A stretch of 64,000 nt of DNA from Microbacterium phyllosphaerae (GCF_017876435.1 NZ_JAGIOA010000001.1:1984001-2048000), one strand, 5' to 3'. Counted from the stretch's first letter, positions 8,381 to 17,824 are shown. Numbers and translations are program-made. The notes: generated by a model from the letters alone, not told the origin.

Positions 8381-9156
8381 ACAGGCGTGCAGTGGTGACC
8401 GGTGCGAGCTCGGGAATCGGGGAGGCGACGGTGCGCGCTCTGCGCGCCCGCGGCTGGGGAGTCGTCGGGGTCGCGAGACGCGCGTCGCGTCTCGCCGCCC
8501 TCTCGGAGGAGACCGGTGCGTCGACGATCGCCTGCGATCTGACCGATCCCGATGCCGTGGCAGCGCTGATCGGAGAACTCGAGGCCTCGGGCCCCGTGCA
8601 TGCGCTCGTGCAGGTCGCCGGCGGAGCACGCGGCACCGACCGTGTCGAGAACGCCTCCACGGATGACTGGCAGTGGATGTACGACGCGAACGTACTGGCG
8701 AGCCAGCGCCTCGTCGCCGGACTCCTGCCGTCGCTCCGTCGCGCCGCGGCTGCGGACGGGCATGCCGACACGGTGTTCGTGACGTCGACCGCCGCTCAGG
8801 TCGCCTACGCCGGCGGCGGCGGGTACAACGCCGCCAAGGCCGCGCAGTCGATGCTCGTGCACGCGCTGCGGCTCGAGCTGAACGGCGAGCCGATCCGCGT
8901 CGCCGAGATCGCTCCGGGGATGGTGCACACCGAGGAGTTCACGCTCAACCGGCTGGGTGGGGATGCGGTCGCCGCCGAGGCGGTGTACTCGGGCGTCGAA
9001 GCTCCTCTGCGCGCGGAGGACGTCGCGGATGTCATCGCCTACGCACTCGATGCCCCGGGCCATGTGAACCTCGATCTCATCACGATGCGCCCCGTCGCGC
9101 AGTCCGCGAACCACCTTCTCGCGCGGGGTCCGCTGCGGGTGCGCCCGATCAACTGA
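8374..9156 (+). CDS. Short-chain dehydrogenase/reductase (classical SDR)
   Basis: The 260-residue Rossmann-fold protein has the NAD(P)-binding TGASSGIGEA motif at residues 9-18, a cofactor-loop Arg pair (ARRASR) that favours NADPH, and the catalytic YNAAK motif with its preceding Ser (VTSTAAQ). Late sequence (APGMVHTEEF) is also typical of classical SDRs. The substrate is unknown; relatives act on hydroxy acids (YdfG-like) or sugars. ung starts 3 bases after the stop, so the two genes form a short transcription unit. Confidence 0.85.
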   Translation: MVNRRAVVTGASSGIGEATVRALRARGWGVVGVARRASRLAALSEETGASTIACDLTDPDAVAALIGELEASGPVHALVQVAGGARGTDRVENASTDDWQWMYDANVLASQRLVAGLLPSLRRAAAADGHADTVFVTSTAAQVAYAGGGGYNAAKAAQSMLVHALRLELNGEPIRVAEIAPGMVHTEEFTLNRLGGDAVAAEAVYSGVEAPLRAEDVADVIAYALDAPGHVNLDLITMRPVAQSANHLLARGPLRVRPIN

Positions 9157-9159
9157 TCG

Positions 9160-9870
9160 ATGACTGCACGGACGCTCGCCGAACTCGCATCCGACGGTCT
9201 GATCGATGCGGAGTGGGCCGAGGCCCTCTCGCCGGCTCAGGAGATCATCACGGCACTGGGTGAGCGTCTCCGCGAGGAGCAGGCTGCGGGGCGCGGCTAC
9301 CTGCCCGCGGGTGATCACGTGCTCCGTGCGTTCCAGCGTCCGATGTCGGACGTCAAGGTGCTCATCACCGGTCAGGATCCGTACCCCACCCCCGGGCACC
9401 CGATCGGACTGTCCTTCGCGGTCGATCGCGAGGTTCGGCCGCTGCCTCGGAGCCTCGGCAACATCTACAGGGAGCTCGACAGCGACCTCGGCATCCCTCC
9501 TGCCCCGCACGGCGATCTCACCGCGTGGAGCGAGCAGGGCGTGCTGCTGCTGAACAGGGTGCTCACGGTGCGCCCCGGCGAAGCGGGGTCGCACCGCCGC
9601 TGGGGGTGGGAGCAGGTGACCGAGCTCGCGATCACGGCGCTGGCCGCTCGTGATCGGCCGCTCGTGGCGATCCTGTGGGGCAAGGACGCCGCGAGTCTCG
9701 AGCCGCTGCTCGGGGACACACCCGTGATCGCATCGGCGCACCCTTCTCCGCTCTCCGCCCGTCGGGGTTTCTTCGGCTCGCGACCGTTCTCGCGGGCGAA
9801 CGAGATGCTCGAGGCTCTGGGATCGACCCCGGTCGACTGGCGCGTCGACGGCGAGCCCCCTCTAAGCTGA
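9160..9870 (+). CDS. ung: Uracil-DNA glycosylase, family 1
   Basis: This base-excision repair enzyme removes uracil from DNA. The 236-residue protein has the water-activating motif [16 protein letters not shown] with Asp73, the uracil-specificity strand LLLNRVLTV, and the DNA-minor-groove loop [14 protein letters not shown] with His194. Many family 1 enzymes have GQDPYH; the Pro after Tyr seen here is the usual actinobacterial form. Length and motif spacing are normal. It is translated from an ATG 3 bases after the SDR stop. Confidence 0.95.
   Translation: MTARTLAELASDGLIDAEWAEALSPAQEIITALGERLREEQAAGRGYLPAGDHVLRAFQRPMSDVKVLITGQDPYPTPGHPIGLSFAVDREVRPLPRSLGNIYRELDSDLGIPPAPHGDLTAWSEQGVLLLNRVLTVRPGEAGSHRRWGWEQVTELAITALAARDRPLVAILWGKDAASLEPLLGDTPVIASAHPSPLSARRGFFGSRPFSRANEMLEALGSTPVDWRVDGEPPLS
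9863..9868 (+). promoter_or_regulatory. -10 hexamer of a probable leaderless promoter for the GNAT gene
   Basis: TAAGCT ends six bases before the ATG at 9875. It overlaps the TAA-type trinucleotide near the end of ung, though ung itself stops at 9870 in another frame. Confidence 0.45.
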
Positions 9871-9874
9871 TCGC

Positions 9875-10492
9875 ATGCAGTTCGAGCCCGGTGATCGCCG
9901 CCGTGTGCTGCCGCGCCATCTTCGCCCGCAGCAGGAGCCCGAGGTGTTCTCGTACTCGATCCGCCCCGCGCGCGCCGGAGACCTTCCGTATGTGCGAGAG
10001 ATCTACAACCACTTCGTGAGCAACTCGGTCGTCACGCTCGATGAGCGGCGCAGCAGCATCCCGTACTGGCGAGAGAAGTTCGCCCTGCTGAACAGGCTCG
10101 GTCTGCCGTTCCTCGTCGCGGTCTCACCGACCGGCGTCGTGATCGGCTACGCGCTCGCTCAGCCGTGGGCGGGCAAGAACGCGTACAAGTACACGGTCGA
10201 GGACTCGATCTATCTGGGGCCGGGGGCCGGAGGCAAAGGCCTCGGGGCCGCGCTGCTGCAGGCGCTCATCGACGCGTGCGAGCAGCTCGGCATCCGAGAG
10301 ATGGTCGCCGTGATCAGCGACACCAAGGCGGATGCCTCCATCCGGCTGCACGCGAAGCTCGGCTTCGTCGAGGCCGGGCGCATGGGGCGCGTCGGTCACA
10401 AGTTCGGCCGTGACCTCGGCACCGTCTACATGAGACGTGCGCTGCGTCCGAGCCGGCGACGCAGGTTCTTCAGCACCGGCTCGGCGCGCTGA
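9875..10492 (+). CDS. GNAT family N-acetyltransferase, PAT/MnaT-like
   Basis: The 205-residue acetyltransferase resembles phosphinothricin/L-amino-acid N-acetyltransferases (YncA/PAT group), which acetylate amino acid analogues such as methionine sulfone. Signatures are the IRPARAGDLPYVREIYNHFV start of the domain at about residue 29, VEDSIYLGPGAGGKGLGAAL as the acetyl-CoA-binding loop, and the late SIRLHAKLGFVEAGRMGRVG. The first 25 residues and the basic tail (RPSRRRRFF) are extra to the core domain. The gene converges on the ABC operon with a 9-base gap and no clear terminator. Confidence 0.8.
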   Translation: MQFEPGDRRRVLPRHLRPQQEPEVFSYSIRPARAGDLPYVREIYNHFVSNSVVTLDERRSSIPYWREKFALLNRLGLPFLVAVSPTGVVIGYALAQPWAGKNAYKYTVEDSIYLGPGAGGKGLGAALLQALIDACEQLGIREMVAVISDTKADASIRLHAKLGFVEAGRMGRVGHKFGRDLGTVYMRRALRPSRRRRFFSTGSAR

Positions 10493-10501
10493 CCGCCGGA
10501 G

Positions 10502-11296
10502 TCATTCCGGGGGAACCGGGATGACCGGGATCGCCGCCAGCAGCGCCTTCGTGTAGTCCTGTGTCGGGCGCAGCAGGACGTCGTGGGTGGAGCCCCGCTC
10601 GACGATGCTCCCGTCCTTCATCACGACCACCGTGTCGCAGAGGTTCTGCACGACGCCGATGTCGTGGGAGACCAGCACGAGGGTCAGATCGGCGGTGCGT
10701 CGCAGCTCGATCAGGAGGTCGAGGATCTGCGCGCGCACCGTGACATCGAGGGCGGAGAGCGGTTCGTCGCCGATGAGGATGCGCGGCCCGTGCACGATCG
10801 CCCTCGCCAGAGCGATGCGCTGCCGCTGGCCGCCGGAGAACTCGTGGGGATAGCGATCGGCCATCTCCGCATCGAGCCCCACTCTGTCGAGCACTGCGTG
10901 CACCCGGGTGCGGTGATCGCCGTCGATGCCGAGGGCCCAGAGCGGCTCGCGGATGATCTGTCCCGCGGTCATCCGTGGATCGAGCGACGCATACGGGTCC
11001 TGGAAGACGAGACCGGTCTGTCGGCGCAGCCAGTGCAGGGACTTCGCCGATTCCGTGGCATCCACCGTCCTGCCGTCGACCGTGACCGTGCCGGCCGTCG
11101 GACGGTCGAGTCCGAGCAGCAACCGGATGAGGGTGGACTTGCCCGATCCCGATTCTCCGATGATCCCGACGGACGAACCTTCGACGATGTCGAGATCGGT
11201 GGGGGCGAGGGCGGTCTGGGTGCGGGTGCGCTCGAACGCCGACCGCTTCGGGATCACGAAGTCCCGGGTCAGTGATCGTGCCTCGATCAGGCTCAC
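10502..11296 (-). CDS. Peptide/nickel-type ABC transporter, ATP-binding protein (DppF/OppF-like)
   Basis: This is the second ATPase of the five-gene importer. It is 264 residues long. Walker A is GESGSGKST, the Q-loop is VFQDPYASLDPRM, the signature is FSGGQRQRIALARA, Walker B is ILIGDEPLSALD, and the switch His is in LVSHDIG. The ASLDPR sequence is typical of OppF/DppF. The GTG start overlaps the stop of the upstream ATPase gene in a GTGA (11293-11296), so translation is coupled. OppF-like proteins usually carry an iron-sulfur or oligopeptide-type C-terminal tail; here it is short. Confidence 0.9.
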   Translation of the reverse strand: MSLIEARSLTRDFVIPKRSAFERTRTQTALAPTDLDIVEGSSVGIIGESGSGKSTLIRLLLGLDRPTAGTVTVDGRTVDATESAKSLHWLRRQTGLVFQDPYASLDPRMTAGQIIREPLWALGIDGDHRTRVHAVLDRVGLDAEMADRYPHEFSGGQRQRIALARAIVHGPRILIGDEPLSALDVTVRAQILDLLIELRRTADLTLVLVSHDIGVVQNLCDTVVVMKDGSIVERGSTHDVLLRPTQDYTKALLAAIPVIPVPPE

Positions 11297-12084
11297 CGTG
11301 CTCCTCCCTCGGGGCGCCAGAGGGTCGCGGTCGCGTCGCGGAGGAGGCCCTGTGTGACCGAGGACTTCGGAGCGCTCAGCAGCGTGCTCACCGGCGCCGC
11401 CTCGACGACGTGCCCGTCTTCGAGCACGACGCCCTGAGTGGCGACCTGCGCGAGCACAGCGAGATCATGCGTGATGAACACCAGCGACATGCCCTGCTCC
11501 TCGACGAGTCTCAGCAGCAGCGAGAGGATCTCCGCCTGGATGGTGACGTCGAGAGCGGTGGTCGGCTCATCCGCGATGAGGAGGCGGGGGCGGCAGGCGA
11601 GAGCCATCGCGATCGCCACACGCTGGCGCTGTCCGCCGGAGAGCTGGTGCGGATACCGGTCGACGATCGACTCCGGGTCGGGCAGGCGCACGCGAGCGGC
11701 TTCCTGGACGGCGCGTTCGCGGGCTTCGCGTCGGCCGATGCCCTCGTGGATGCGGATCGACTCGGCGATCTGACGGCCGACGGTGCGGATGGGATTCAGC
11801 GCCGTCCGCGGCTCCTGGAACACGATCCCGATCTCGTCGCCGCGCAGTCGTGCGAGCTCTCGGTCGGGCATCCCGATCAGCTCCGTGCCCTTCCACCGGA
11901 TGCTGCCGCTCGCGACGGCCCCGTCGGGAAGCAGCCCGAGCACGGCGAGCGCGGTGAGCGACTTTCCGGACCCCGATTCGCCGATGAGGCCGACTCTGGC
12001 GCCGTCGGGCACCTCGAATGAGATGCCGTCGACGACGGGACGTCCGTCGATCCGGACGACGAGATTCTCGACGACGAGACTCAT
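11293..12084 (-). CDS. Peptide/nickel-type ABC transporter, ATP-binding protein (DppD/OppD-like)
   Basis: This is the first ATPase of the importer, 263 residues. Walker A is [10 protein letters not shown], the Q-loop [15 protein letters not shown] is the hallmark of OppD/DppD, the signature is [16 protein letters not shown], and Walker B is [12 protein letters not shown]. The ATG at 12084 overlaps the permease stop as ATGA (12081-12084). A longer open frame runs upstream through the permease gene but is only overlap. It pairs with the OppF-like subunit to energise the two permeases. Confidence 0.9.
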   Translation of the reverse strand: MSLVVENLVVRIDGRPVVDGISFEVPDGARVGLIGESGSGKSLTALAVLGLLPDGAVASGSIRWKGTELIGMPDRELARLRGDEIGIVFQEPRTALNPIRTVGRQIAESIRIHEGIGRREARERAVQEAARVRLPDPESIVDRYPHQLSGGQRQRVAIAMALACRPRLLIADEPTTALDVTIQAEILSLLLRLVEEQGMSLVFITHDLAVLAQVATQGVVLEDGHVVEAAPVSTLLSAPKSSVTQGLLRDATATLWRPEGGAR

Positions 12085-12950
12085 GCGACCACCGCCGGGG
12101 TGTGGATCTCCGCTGCCCGATGCCGGAGCGTCGGGTCGGTGGCCTCGCGCAGGCCGTCTCCGAGGAGGTTGAGCGCGAGCACCGTGAGCGTGATGGCGAG
12201 ACCCGGCCAGATGACCGAGAGCGGATGCACGCCGATGTAGCGCTGCAGATCGGCCAGGAGCAGGCCCCAGCTGGGCTCGGTGACGGAGGCGCCGAAGCCG
12301 AGGTACGAGAGTCCTGCCTCGGCGAGCACGGCGACGGCCATCGACCACGACAGCTGCACGATGAACACGGGTGCGACGTTGGGGAGCAGATGACGCACGA
12401 GGCTCTGCGAGGTCGTGAGTCCCGACGCCCGAGCGGCGAGCACGAAGTCGCTCTGCTGCACTCGCCGCAGCTCGGGGCGGGTGACGCGCGCGATGTTCAC
12501 GCCGAAGCCGATTCCCACCGACCAGATCACGACCCAGAGGGAGCCGCCCCACACGGAGGAGATCATCATGGCGATCAGGAGCACCGGGAACGCGATCAGG
12601 ATGTCGACGAGCACGGCGACGGTCTCACGGAGCCAGCGGCCGGTCAGCGCGCCGAGGGCTGCGAGGGCGATGCCGACGAGAGTCGCGATGATCCCGGCGC
12701 CGAGGCTCACGAACACCGTGGTCCGCGCACCGGCCATGAGGAGGCTGAGGATGTCGCGTCCGGTGTCGTCGGTGCCCAGCAGATGTGGCCAGCTGGGAAC
12801 CGCCCAGCGGTTGCGCACATCGGACGCCTGCGGGTCGAACGGCGTCCAGAACAGCGCGAGGAGAGCGGTGACGGCGATGATCGCGACGACGATCAGGCCG
12901 AAACGCCCCGTGCCGGTGCGCCACAGTCGCGGGAGCCAACCGGGCATCAT
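12081..12950 (-). CDS. Peptide/nickel-type ABC transporter permease (DppC/OppC-like)
   Basis: The 289-residue inner-membrane permease has about six helices. The N-terminal LLGTDDTGRDILS motif marks the DppC/OppC subfamily, and the cytoplasmic coupling (EAA) loop reads AARASGLTTSQSLVRHLLPN. The late SYLGFG and PSWGLLL motifs also fit. The ATG at 12950 overlaps the stop of the DppB-like gene (12947-12950), giving the third of the tight overlaps in this operon. Confidence 0.9.
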   Translation of the reverse strand: MMPGWLPRLWRTGTGRFGLIVVAIIAVTALLALFWTPFDPQASDVRNRWAVPSWPHLLGTDDTGRDILSLLMAGARTTVFVSLGAGIIATLVGIALAALGALTGRWLRETVAVLVDILIAFPVLLIAMMISSVWGGSLWVVIWSVGIGFGVNIARVTRPELRRVQQSDFVLAARASGLTTSQSLVRHLLPNVAPVFIVQLSWSMAVAVLAEAGLSYLGFGASVTEPSWGLLLADLQRYIGVHPLSVIWPGLAITLTVLALNLLGDGLREATDPTLRHRAAEIHTPAVVA

Positions 12951-13894
12951 GCCTCTCTCTGTCGGGGATCGATCGCCCGATGGATCAGGTCGACCACGAA
13001 GCCGACGACGAGCACGAATCCGGTGAGCACCAGCAGCTCGCTCTGCACCTTGATCAGGTCTCGCGTCCCGACATCGGCCACGAGCATCCGCCCGATGCCG
13101 GGGAGGGTGAAGAGCTGCTCGATGACGACGGATCCCACGATGATCCCGGCGACCTGGAGTCCGAGGACGGTGATGATCGACAGGCCCACCGCGGGGATGC
13201 CGTGCGAGATGAGCGCGCGCGTACGCGTGAGGCCCTTGGCCGCAGCCGTGCGCACGAAGTCCTGACCGGCGGCCTGCAGAGTGGCGCTTCGCACGAAACG
13301 CATGAGCATGGCGCCCTCGACGATGCCGATCGTGAGTGCAGGGAGGAGCAGCGACTCGATCGCCTTGCCGGGCGTGCTCCATCCGGTGCGGGGGAAGCCC
13401 TGAGGGGGGAGCCATCCGAGCCAGACGGAGAAGACGACGATGAGCATCATGCCCGCCCAGACCACCGGCACGGCCGCCAGAGCCTGCGCGCCGACGCTGA
13501 GGGCCGTGCCGCCCCGACCGCCGCGCCGCACCGCGGCGAGGATCCCGAAGGGAACGGCGATGAGCACGGCGATGAGCAGGGACATGATCCCGAGTGGCAC
13601 GGTCACCTGCGCCTTGAGTACCAGCTCCTCGCCCACCGACGCACCGGAGAGCAGGGACGTGCCGAGGTCGCCGCGGAAGATGCCGCCGATCCACTCGGCG
13701 TACTGCGTGGGGAGCGGACGGTTGAGTCCCAGGGACTCACGCAGCGCCTCGACCTCGGCGGGGGAGGCCTGGGTGCCCGCGATGAGCTGCGCGACGTCTC
13801 CGGGGAACACTCGGAGCGTGAGGAAGATCAGCGCGCTCGACACGAGGAGCCCTGCGATGAGCAGGGCTCCTCGGACGAGCGCATAGCGGATCAC
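12947..13894 (-). CDS. Peptide/nickel-type ABC transporter permease (DppB/OppB-like)
   Basis: The 315-residue permease begins with the DppB-type helix and RVFPGDVA motif. Its coupling loop reads FVRTAAAKGLTRTRALISHG, and the end GIGRMLVADVGTRDL matches the conserved family ending (normally GxGxLxxxAxxxRDYP). GTG is the start, 13 bases after the substrate-binding protein stop. DppB and DppC form the membrane channel. Confidence 0.9.
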   Translation of the reverse strand: MIRYALVRGALLIAGLLVSSALIFLTLRVFPGDVAQLIAGTQASPAEVEALRESLGLNRPLPTQYAEWIGGIFRGDLGTSLLSGASVGEELVLKAQVTVPLGIMSLLIAVLIAVPFGILAAVRRGGRGGTALSVGAQALAAVPVVWAGMMLIVVFSVWLGWLPPQGFPRTGWSTPGKAIESLLLPALTIGIVEGAMLMRFVRSATLQAAGQDFVRTAAAKGLTRTRALISHGIPAVGLSIITVLGLQVAGIIVGSVVIEQLFTLPGIGRMLVADVGTRDLIKVQSELLVLTGFVLVVGFVVDLIHRAIDPRQREA

Positions 13895-13907
13895 GACGCG
13901 GGGGTCG

Positions 13908-15428
13908 TCACTTCTCGGTGGAGACGGTCACGCCCGCGAGGTTGATGCGCGAGTTGATCGAGTCCTCCGGGAATCCGGAGACGAGCGGGCTCACCGCCGT
14001 GATCGTCGCACCGTTGTAGAGCCAGTCGGCGGCGTGGTCCTCGGAGACGATGCGCGCGGCCTTCGCCAGCAACTCGGCCGACTTGTCGGGGTCGACCTCG
14101 GCGAGTGCGTCGGTGTAGAGGCTCTGCACCTCGGCGTTGTCGTAGCCGAAGTAGTAGTCGGGGTTCGCGAAGTTGCCGAAGTCGCGGGGCTCGACGTGCA
14201 GCACGAAGCTCAGGTCGTAGTCGTGGTTCGTGTAGACGTCCTCGAGCCAGGTGGGGAACTCGACCGAGTCGACGTCGAGCGTGACGCCCACCTTCTGGAA
14301 GTCGGAGATGAGGACCTTCGGAACCGTGGTTCCGTAGAAGTTCGGGATCGTGAGCGTGAGCTCCAGATCCTCCTGGCCCGCCTCCTCGAGCAGCTGCTTC
14401 GCCTTCTCCGGGTCGTACGAGACCACGTCCGAGAGATCCTCGTAACCGGGATCGAGCTCCGGGATCGGACCGTAGAGAGTGGACCCCGCCCCGACAGCCT
14501 CGACGAGAGCCTCGTGGTCGATCGCCAGGCGCAGCGCCTCGCGCACCTTGACGTCGTCGAGCGGTGCCTTGGCGTTGTTGAACGCCAGCGTCGCCTTATC
14601 CGTCGTGCGCCCCGTGGTGAGGGTGAAGTCACCGGAGTCCTCGAGCTGCGGCGCGAGGTTCGGGTCGACTGCGGTCAGCACCTGGACTCCGCCGTCGAGT
14701 GCCGTGTTCACTCCCGCCGTGAAGTCGGGGATGTACTGGAACTCGACCTCGGCGACGCCTGCGGGGTCACCCCAGTACGCCTCGTTGCGGGCGAAGGTGA
14801 TCGCGCTGCCCTTGTTCCACCGGGTCAGCGTGAACGGGCCGGTGCCGTTCTCGGCGGTCTTGAGGTCGGTCGTGTCGCCCGTCTGGAACACGAGTCCCGC
14901 AGGACCGGTGAGTGAGAAGAGGAAGTTCTGGTTCGGCTCGCTGAGCACGATCTGCACGGTCGTCGCGTCCGGGGCCGTGATCGAGGCCACCGAGGCGAAC
15001 TCGGCGTTGCCCTGGAGGGTGGCGTCCGTGCGGACGGCTTCGTACGAGGCGACGACGTCGGCGGACGTCAGTGCGGTTCCGCTGTGGAACGTGATCCCGT
15101 CGTTCAGCGTGAACGTGTAGGTGAGCCCGTCGTCGGACACCTCGTAGTCGGAGGCGAGGCGCGGCTCGATCTCGTTGTCCTGCGAGCGGCTCACGAGGCC
15201 CTCGTAGATGTTGTCGATGAGGATCTGCTCGAGGGCTGCGCCGCTCGTGTGGCGGATGTCGAGGTTGGTCGGCTCGAGCACGAGTCCCACCTGGAGCGTC
15301 GCGTCCGGATCCGGCTCGCCGACCGGCGCCGTCGTCTCCGGTTGGGCCGTGCCGGTGCAGGCGGTGAGGATGACGGCGCTCGCCGCGATCGCGGAGATCA
15401 GCGCGAGTCGTCGCGTACGTCGGAACAT
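13908..15428 (-). CDS. ABC transporter substrate-binding lipoprotein, family 5 (DppA/OppA-like)
   Basis: The 506-residue protein has a short basic start, a hydrophobic signal and the lipobox ILTAC with Cys24, so it is a lipoprotein on the outer membrane face. The mature part is a family 5 solute-binding fold: DNIYEGLVSRS, a THS-like ITFHSGTALTSADV stretch and LRLAIDHEALV are its usual landmarks. These proteins bind peptides, nickel or other small ligands; the exact ligand is not predictable here. AGAGGAAA precedes the ATG. It is the first gene of a five-gene importer operon running to 10502. Confidence 0.9.
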   Translation of the reverse strand: MFRRTRRLALISAIAASAVILTACTGTAQPETTAPVGEPDPDATLQVGLVLEPTNLDIRHTSGAALEQILIDNIYEGLVSRSQDNEIEPRLASDYEVSDDGLTYTFTLNDGITFHSGTALTSADVVASYEAVRTDATLQGNAEFASVASITAPDATTVQIVLSEPNQNFLFSLTGPAGLVFQTGDTTDLKTAENGTGPFTLTRWNKGSAITFARNEAYWGDPAGVAEVEFQYIPDFTAGVNTALDGGVQVLTAVDPNLAPQLEDSGDFTLTTGRTTDKATLAFNNAKAPLDDVKVREALRLAIDHEALVEAVGAGSTLYGPIPELDPGYEDLSDVVSYDPEKAKQLLEEAGQEDLELTLTIPNFYGTTVPKVLISDFQKVGVTLDVDSVEFPTWLEDVYTNHDYDLSFVLHVEPRDFGNFANPDYYFGYDNAEVQSLYTDALAEVDPDKSAELLAKAARIVSEDHAADWLYNGATITAVSPLVSGFPEDSINSRINLAGVTVSTEK

Positions 15429-15502
15429 GGGTGGTTTCCTCTCGGGCGGCAGGTGCTGTGTGCCGGTGGTTCGAGCCTAGGGATGTGTCCGGGTGGTGAG
15501 GC

Positions 15503-15529
15503 GGAATGTGGAACGGGGCGTCACATTCC
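15503..15529. other. Inverted repeat upstream of the importer operon
   Basis: GGAATGTG and CACATTCC (8-bp arms) are separated by 11 bases. It overlaps the stop of the hydrolase gene and lies about 75 bases upstream of the importer's first ATG. It could be a weak terminator for the hydrolase or an operator for the importer; the sequence does not decide. Confidence 0.3.
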
Positions 15530-16447
15530 TGCTGTGGGGACGCGGGCGGCGATCAGGGCAGCCAACTCCGCCGGAGCGGTCTCCTGCACGTTGTGGGTGG
15601 CTTTGATCGCGACCACACGAGCTTCGGGGAGGCGGCGGGCGAAATCCTCCGCATCCGCCGCGCTCACGAATCCATCGATCGCCCTGACCAGGGTGACCGG
15701 GGCGGATGTGCGCTCGAGATCATCCCAGCCGCTCGTGTTCAGAGCAGAGGGCGCCGAGGCTTCTCCGGCGTCGTGAGCTGCGAGCGCCTGCGCGGCGAGA
15801 TGGGCGAAGTGGTGCTTCCACTCGATGCGCCCGTCCTGGCGCACGCGGGTGTTGAGGAACACGCCCCGTTCCGTGTCGGGGCGTGCACCGCCGAAGCCCA
15901 AGGCGATCGCCCGATCGACCAGCTCGTCGCGGGTCGCGAAATCGGTGGGTCCCGCGTAGAACTCGCGCAGCGCGGCGGGGCCCGCCGATGTGTCGATCCC
16001 CGGTGTGATGTCCACGACGATCAGCTCGGCGACGAGATCCGGTCGTGCGGCGGCCAGCGCGGCCCCGGTGAGGCCGCCGAGCGACTGTCCGATGACCAGC
16101 TGCGGTGCATCGGTCCACGCGTCGAGTGCCGCGGCGACGTCGAGGGCGAGCGTGCGCGGGGTGTAGTCGGCGTCGTCGCGCCACGACGAGTCGCCGTGGC
16201 CGGCGAGGTCGATCACGAGCACGGGCTGGTGCAGGGCGAGCACGGTCGTGTCCCACGTGTGTGCGTTGAGTCCCGCGCCGTGCAGAAGCGTGATGCGCGG
16301 CGACCCGTCGCCGAAACGCAGTGCGCTCACCTGACGTCCGTCGGTGAGCGACAGAGTCAATCGCTCGACGGAAGGAACGGAGACGCTCAGCGCCTCTGCC
16401 TGTGCGGGAAGATAGCTGAACTCGCTGATGTCGATCGCCACCTGCAT
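15521..16447 (-). CDS. Alpha/beta hydrolase
   Basis: This 308-residue alpha/beta hydrolase fold has the oxyanion motif LLHGAGLNAHTWD, the nucleophile elbow GQSLGG, a late acidic segment (VRAIDGFVS) and a C-terminal THNVQET with the catalytic His. Its substrate is unknown; relatives include esterases and C-C hydrolases. The start is uncertain. ATG 16447 begins just before the conserved domain but has only a weak AGAG signal. An in-frame ATG at 16561 would add 38 residues of AT-richer, low-similarity sequence with AAGGAG further upstream. Confidence 0.75.
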   Translation of the reverse strand: MQVAIDISEFSYLPAQAEALSVSVPSVERLTLSLTDGRQVSALRFGDGSPRITLLHGAGLNAHTWDTTVLALHQPVLVIDLAGHGDSSWRDDADYTPRTLALDVAAALDAWTDAPQLVIGQSLGGLTGAALAAARPDLVAELIVVDITPGIDTSAGPAALREFYAGPTDFATRDELVDRAIALGFGGARPDTERGVFLNTRVRQDGRIEWKHHFAHLAAQALAAHDAGEASAPSALNTSGWDDLERTSAPVTLVRAIDGFVSAADAEDFARRLPEARVVAIKATHNVQETAPAELAALIAARVPTAGM

Positions 16448-16606
16448 ATTCTGCTCTGGTTTGCCCACGCTCGGGAAATGTGAGAGCAATGAGTCAAGTG
16501 ATTGCGATTTACTACCTGGCGTTACGTTGATCAGAGTCGCGTGTGAGTTGTCTTTCTGCATGTCAGGTGTGTGTCTCTCCTTGGCCAGGATTCCCATACG
16601 GCGGAA

Positions 16607-16612
16607 TATCAT
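16607..16612 (+). promoter_or_regulatory. -10 hexamer of a probable leaderless promoter for the AhpD-like gene
   Basis: TATCAT ends six bases before the ATG at 16619. No convincing -35 at standard spacing was found. Confidence 0.45.
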
Positions 16613-16618
16613 TGGGGT

Positions 16619-17095
16619 ATGAGCGAGACGCGAGTGCACCTCTCCAAGACCGAGCCCGCCGCCTATCAGGCCCTCGACGCGTTCGCCCGCACGGTCGGTG
16701 AGATCTGTGCCGCGAACGGCATCGACGACCGGCTCAAGGAGATCGTGATGATCCACTGCTCCCAGCTGAACGGGTGCAGCTTCTGCACGAGGCTTCACGT
16801 GGACCGGGCGCTCAAGGCGGGGATCGACACCGACACCCTGATGCAGATCGCGACGTGGCGGGAGAGCGACGTGTTCAGCGAGCGTGAGGTGGCCGCGCTG
16901 GAGCTCGCCGAGGCGTTCACTTTCATCTCGGAGGAGGGGATCTCCGACGACGTCTACAACCGCGTCGGCACCGTGTTCACCGAGAAGGAGTACGCGGCCC
17001 TGAGCTGGGCGTGCGTCTCGATCAACGCGTTCAACCGCGTCGTCATCGCCGGTCGATACCCGGTTCCGCCGCGCACCCCGCAGGCGCAGGCATGA
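16619..17095 (+). CDS. Carboxymuconolactone decarboxylase/AhpD-family protein
   Basis: The 158-residue protein has the peroxidase-type AhpD core: Glu41, then CSFCTRLH with the redox pair Cys53 and Cys56 and His60. This arrangement is found in alkylhydroperoxidase D-like enzymes that reduce peroxides through a thiol relay, not in true carboxymuconolactone decarboxylases. It is cytoplasmic. The stop overlaps the next ATG as ATGA (17092-17095), so it is coupled to a tyrosine phosphatase gene. Confidence 0.85.
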   Translation: MSETRVHLSKTEPAAYQALDAFARTVGEICAANGIDDRLKEIVMIHCSQLNGCSFCTRLHVDRALKAGIDTDTLMQIATWRESDVFSEREVAALELAEAFTFISEEGISDDVYNRVGTVFTEKEYAALSWACVSINAFNRVVIAGRYPVPPRTPQAQA

Positions 17096-17814
17096 CGGCC
17101 GTCGACATCGAGGGCGTGAACAACGTCCGTGACGTCGGTGGGATGCCTGCGGTCGGTGGCCGCATCCGCTCCGGCATCCTCCTGAGGTCCGGCCAGCTCT
17201 CGGGGGCGAGCGCGGCCGGCGCCGAAGCGCTGAGTCGACGCGTCGCGCACATCGTCGATCTGCGCGACGGAGAGGAGGTTTCGGCGGAACCCACCGAGAT
17301 CGAGGGCCCGGACACCACGCATCTCCCGCTGTTCCTCGGATCCGTCCGCTCGTTCTTCGAGACGGACACGAGTCTGGAAGACCTCTACCTGCACCTTCTC
17401 GAGGAGAGCGGTGAGCGGCTCGTCGCGGCCATCCGCGTCATCGCCGCGGGGGAGCCCACCCTCGTGCACTGCACGGTCGGCAAAGACCGCACCGGGGTGA
17501 CCGTGGCGCTCGCGCTCGCCGCGGTGGGCGCCGACCGCGAGGCGATCATCGAGGACTACGCCCTCACCGAGTCGCAGCTTCCTCCTGAGCGGTCGCAGCG
17601 CATCGCCGCCTACCTGCGGTCCCAACATCCGGAGGCTGTGCATGCCGTGGCTCTGGCGACGCAGTCGCCGGCGCCGGTCATGAGGGCACTGCTCGACGAC
17701 GTCGACGCCCGCTGGGGGTCTGCGGCCGGTTACCTCCGCGCGAACGGCATGACCGATTCCGAGCTCGAGGCGCTGCGTGACGCTCTCGTGGAACCGATCG
17801 TCGACCAAGGTTAG
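17092..17814 (+). CDS. Tyrosine-protein phosphatase (PtpB/LipA type)
   Basis: The 240-residue protein carries the phosphatase P-loop HCTVGKDRTG (nucleophile Cys127) and the N-terminal NVRDVGG motif of the PtpB-like family. That family is known for dephosphorylating Tyr, Ser or phosphoinositides. The extended P-loop with a Lys-Asp pair is characteristic. It is translationally coupled to the AhpD-like gene. The gene's TAG stop lies inside the iron box that precedes the SIP-domain gene. Confidence 0.85.
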   Translation: MTAVDIEGVNNVRDVGGMPAVGGRIRSGILLRSGQLSGASAAGAEALSRRVAHIVDLRDGEEVSAEPTEIEGPDTTHLPLFLGSVRSFFETDTSLEDLYLHLLEESGERLVAAIRVIAAGEPTLVHCTVGKDRTGVTVALALAAVGADREAIIEDYALTESQLPPERSQRIAAYLRSQHPEAVHAVALATQSPAPVMRALLDDVDARWGSAAGYLRANGMTDSELEALRDALVEPIVDQG

Positions 17815-17824
17815 GCAACCCTTC
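17806..17824. promoter_or_regulatory. DtxR/IdeR-type iron box upstream of the SIP-domain gene
   Basis: By eye, the 19-mer CAAGGTTAGGCAACCCTTC agrees at about 14 of 19 positions with the DtxR/IdeR consensus (TTAGGTTAGGCTAACCTAA, W at flexible sites). It lies about 24 bases before the ATG at 17848. A DtxR-family repressor bound here would block the SIP gene when iron is plentiful. Confidence 0.55.
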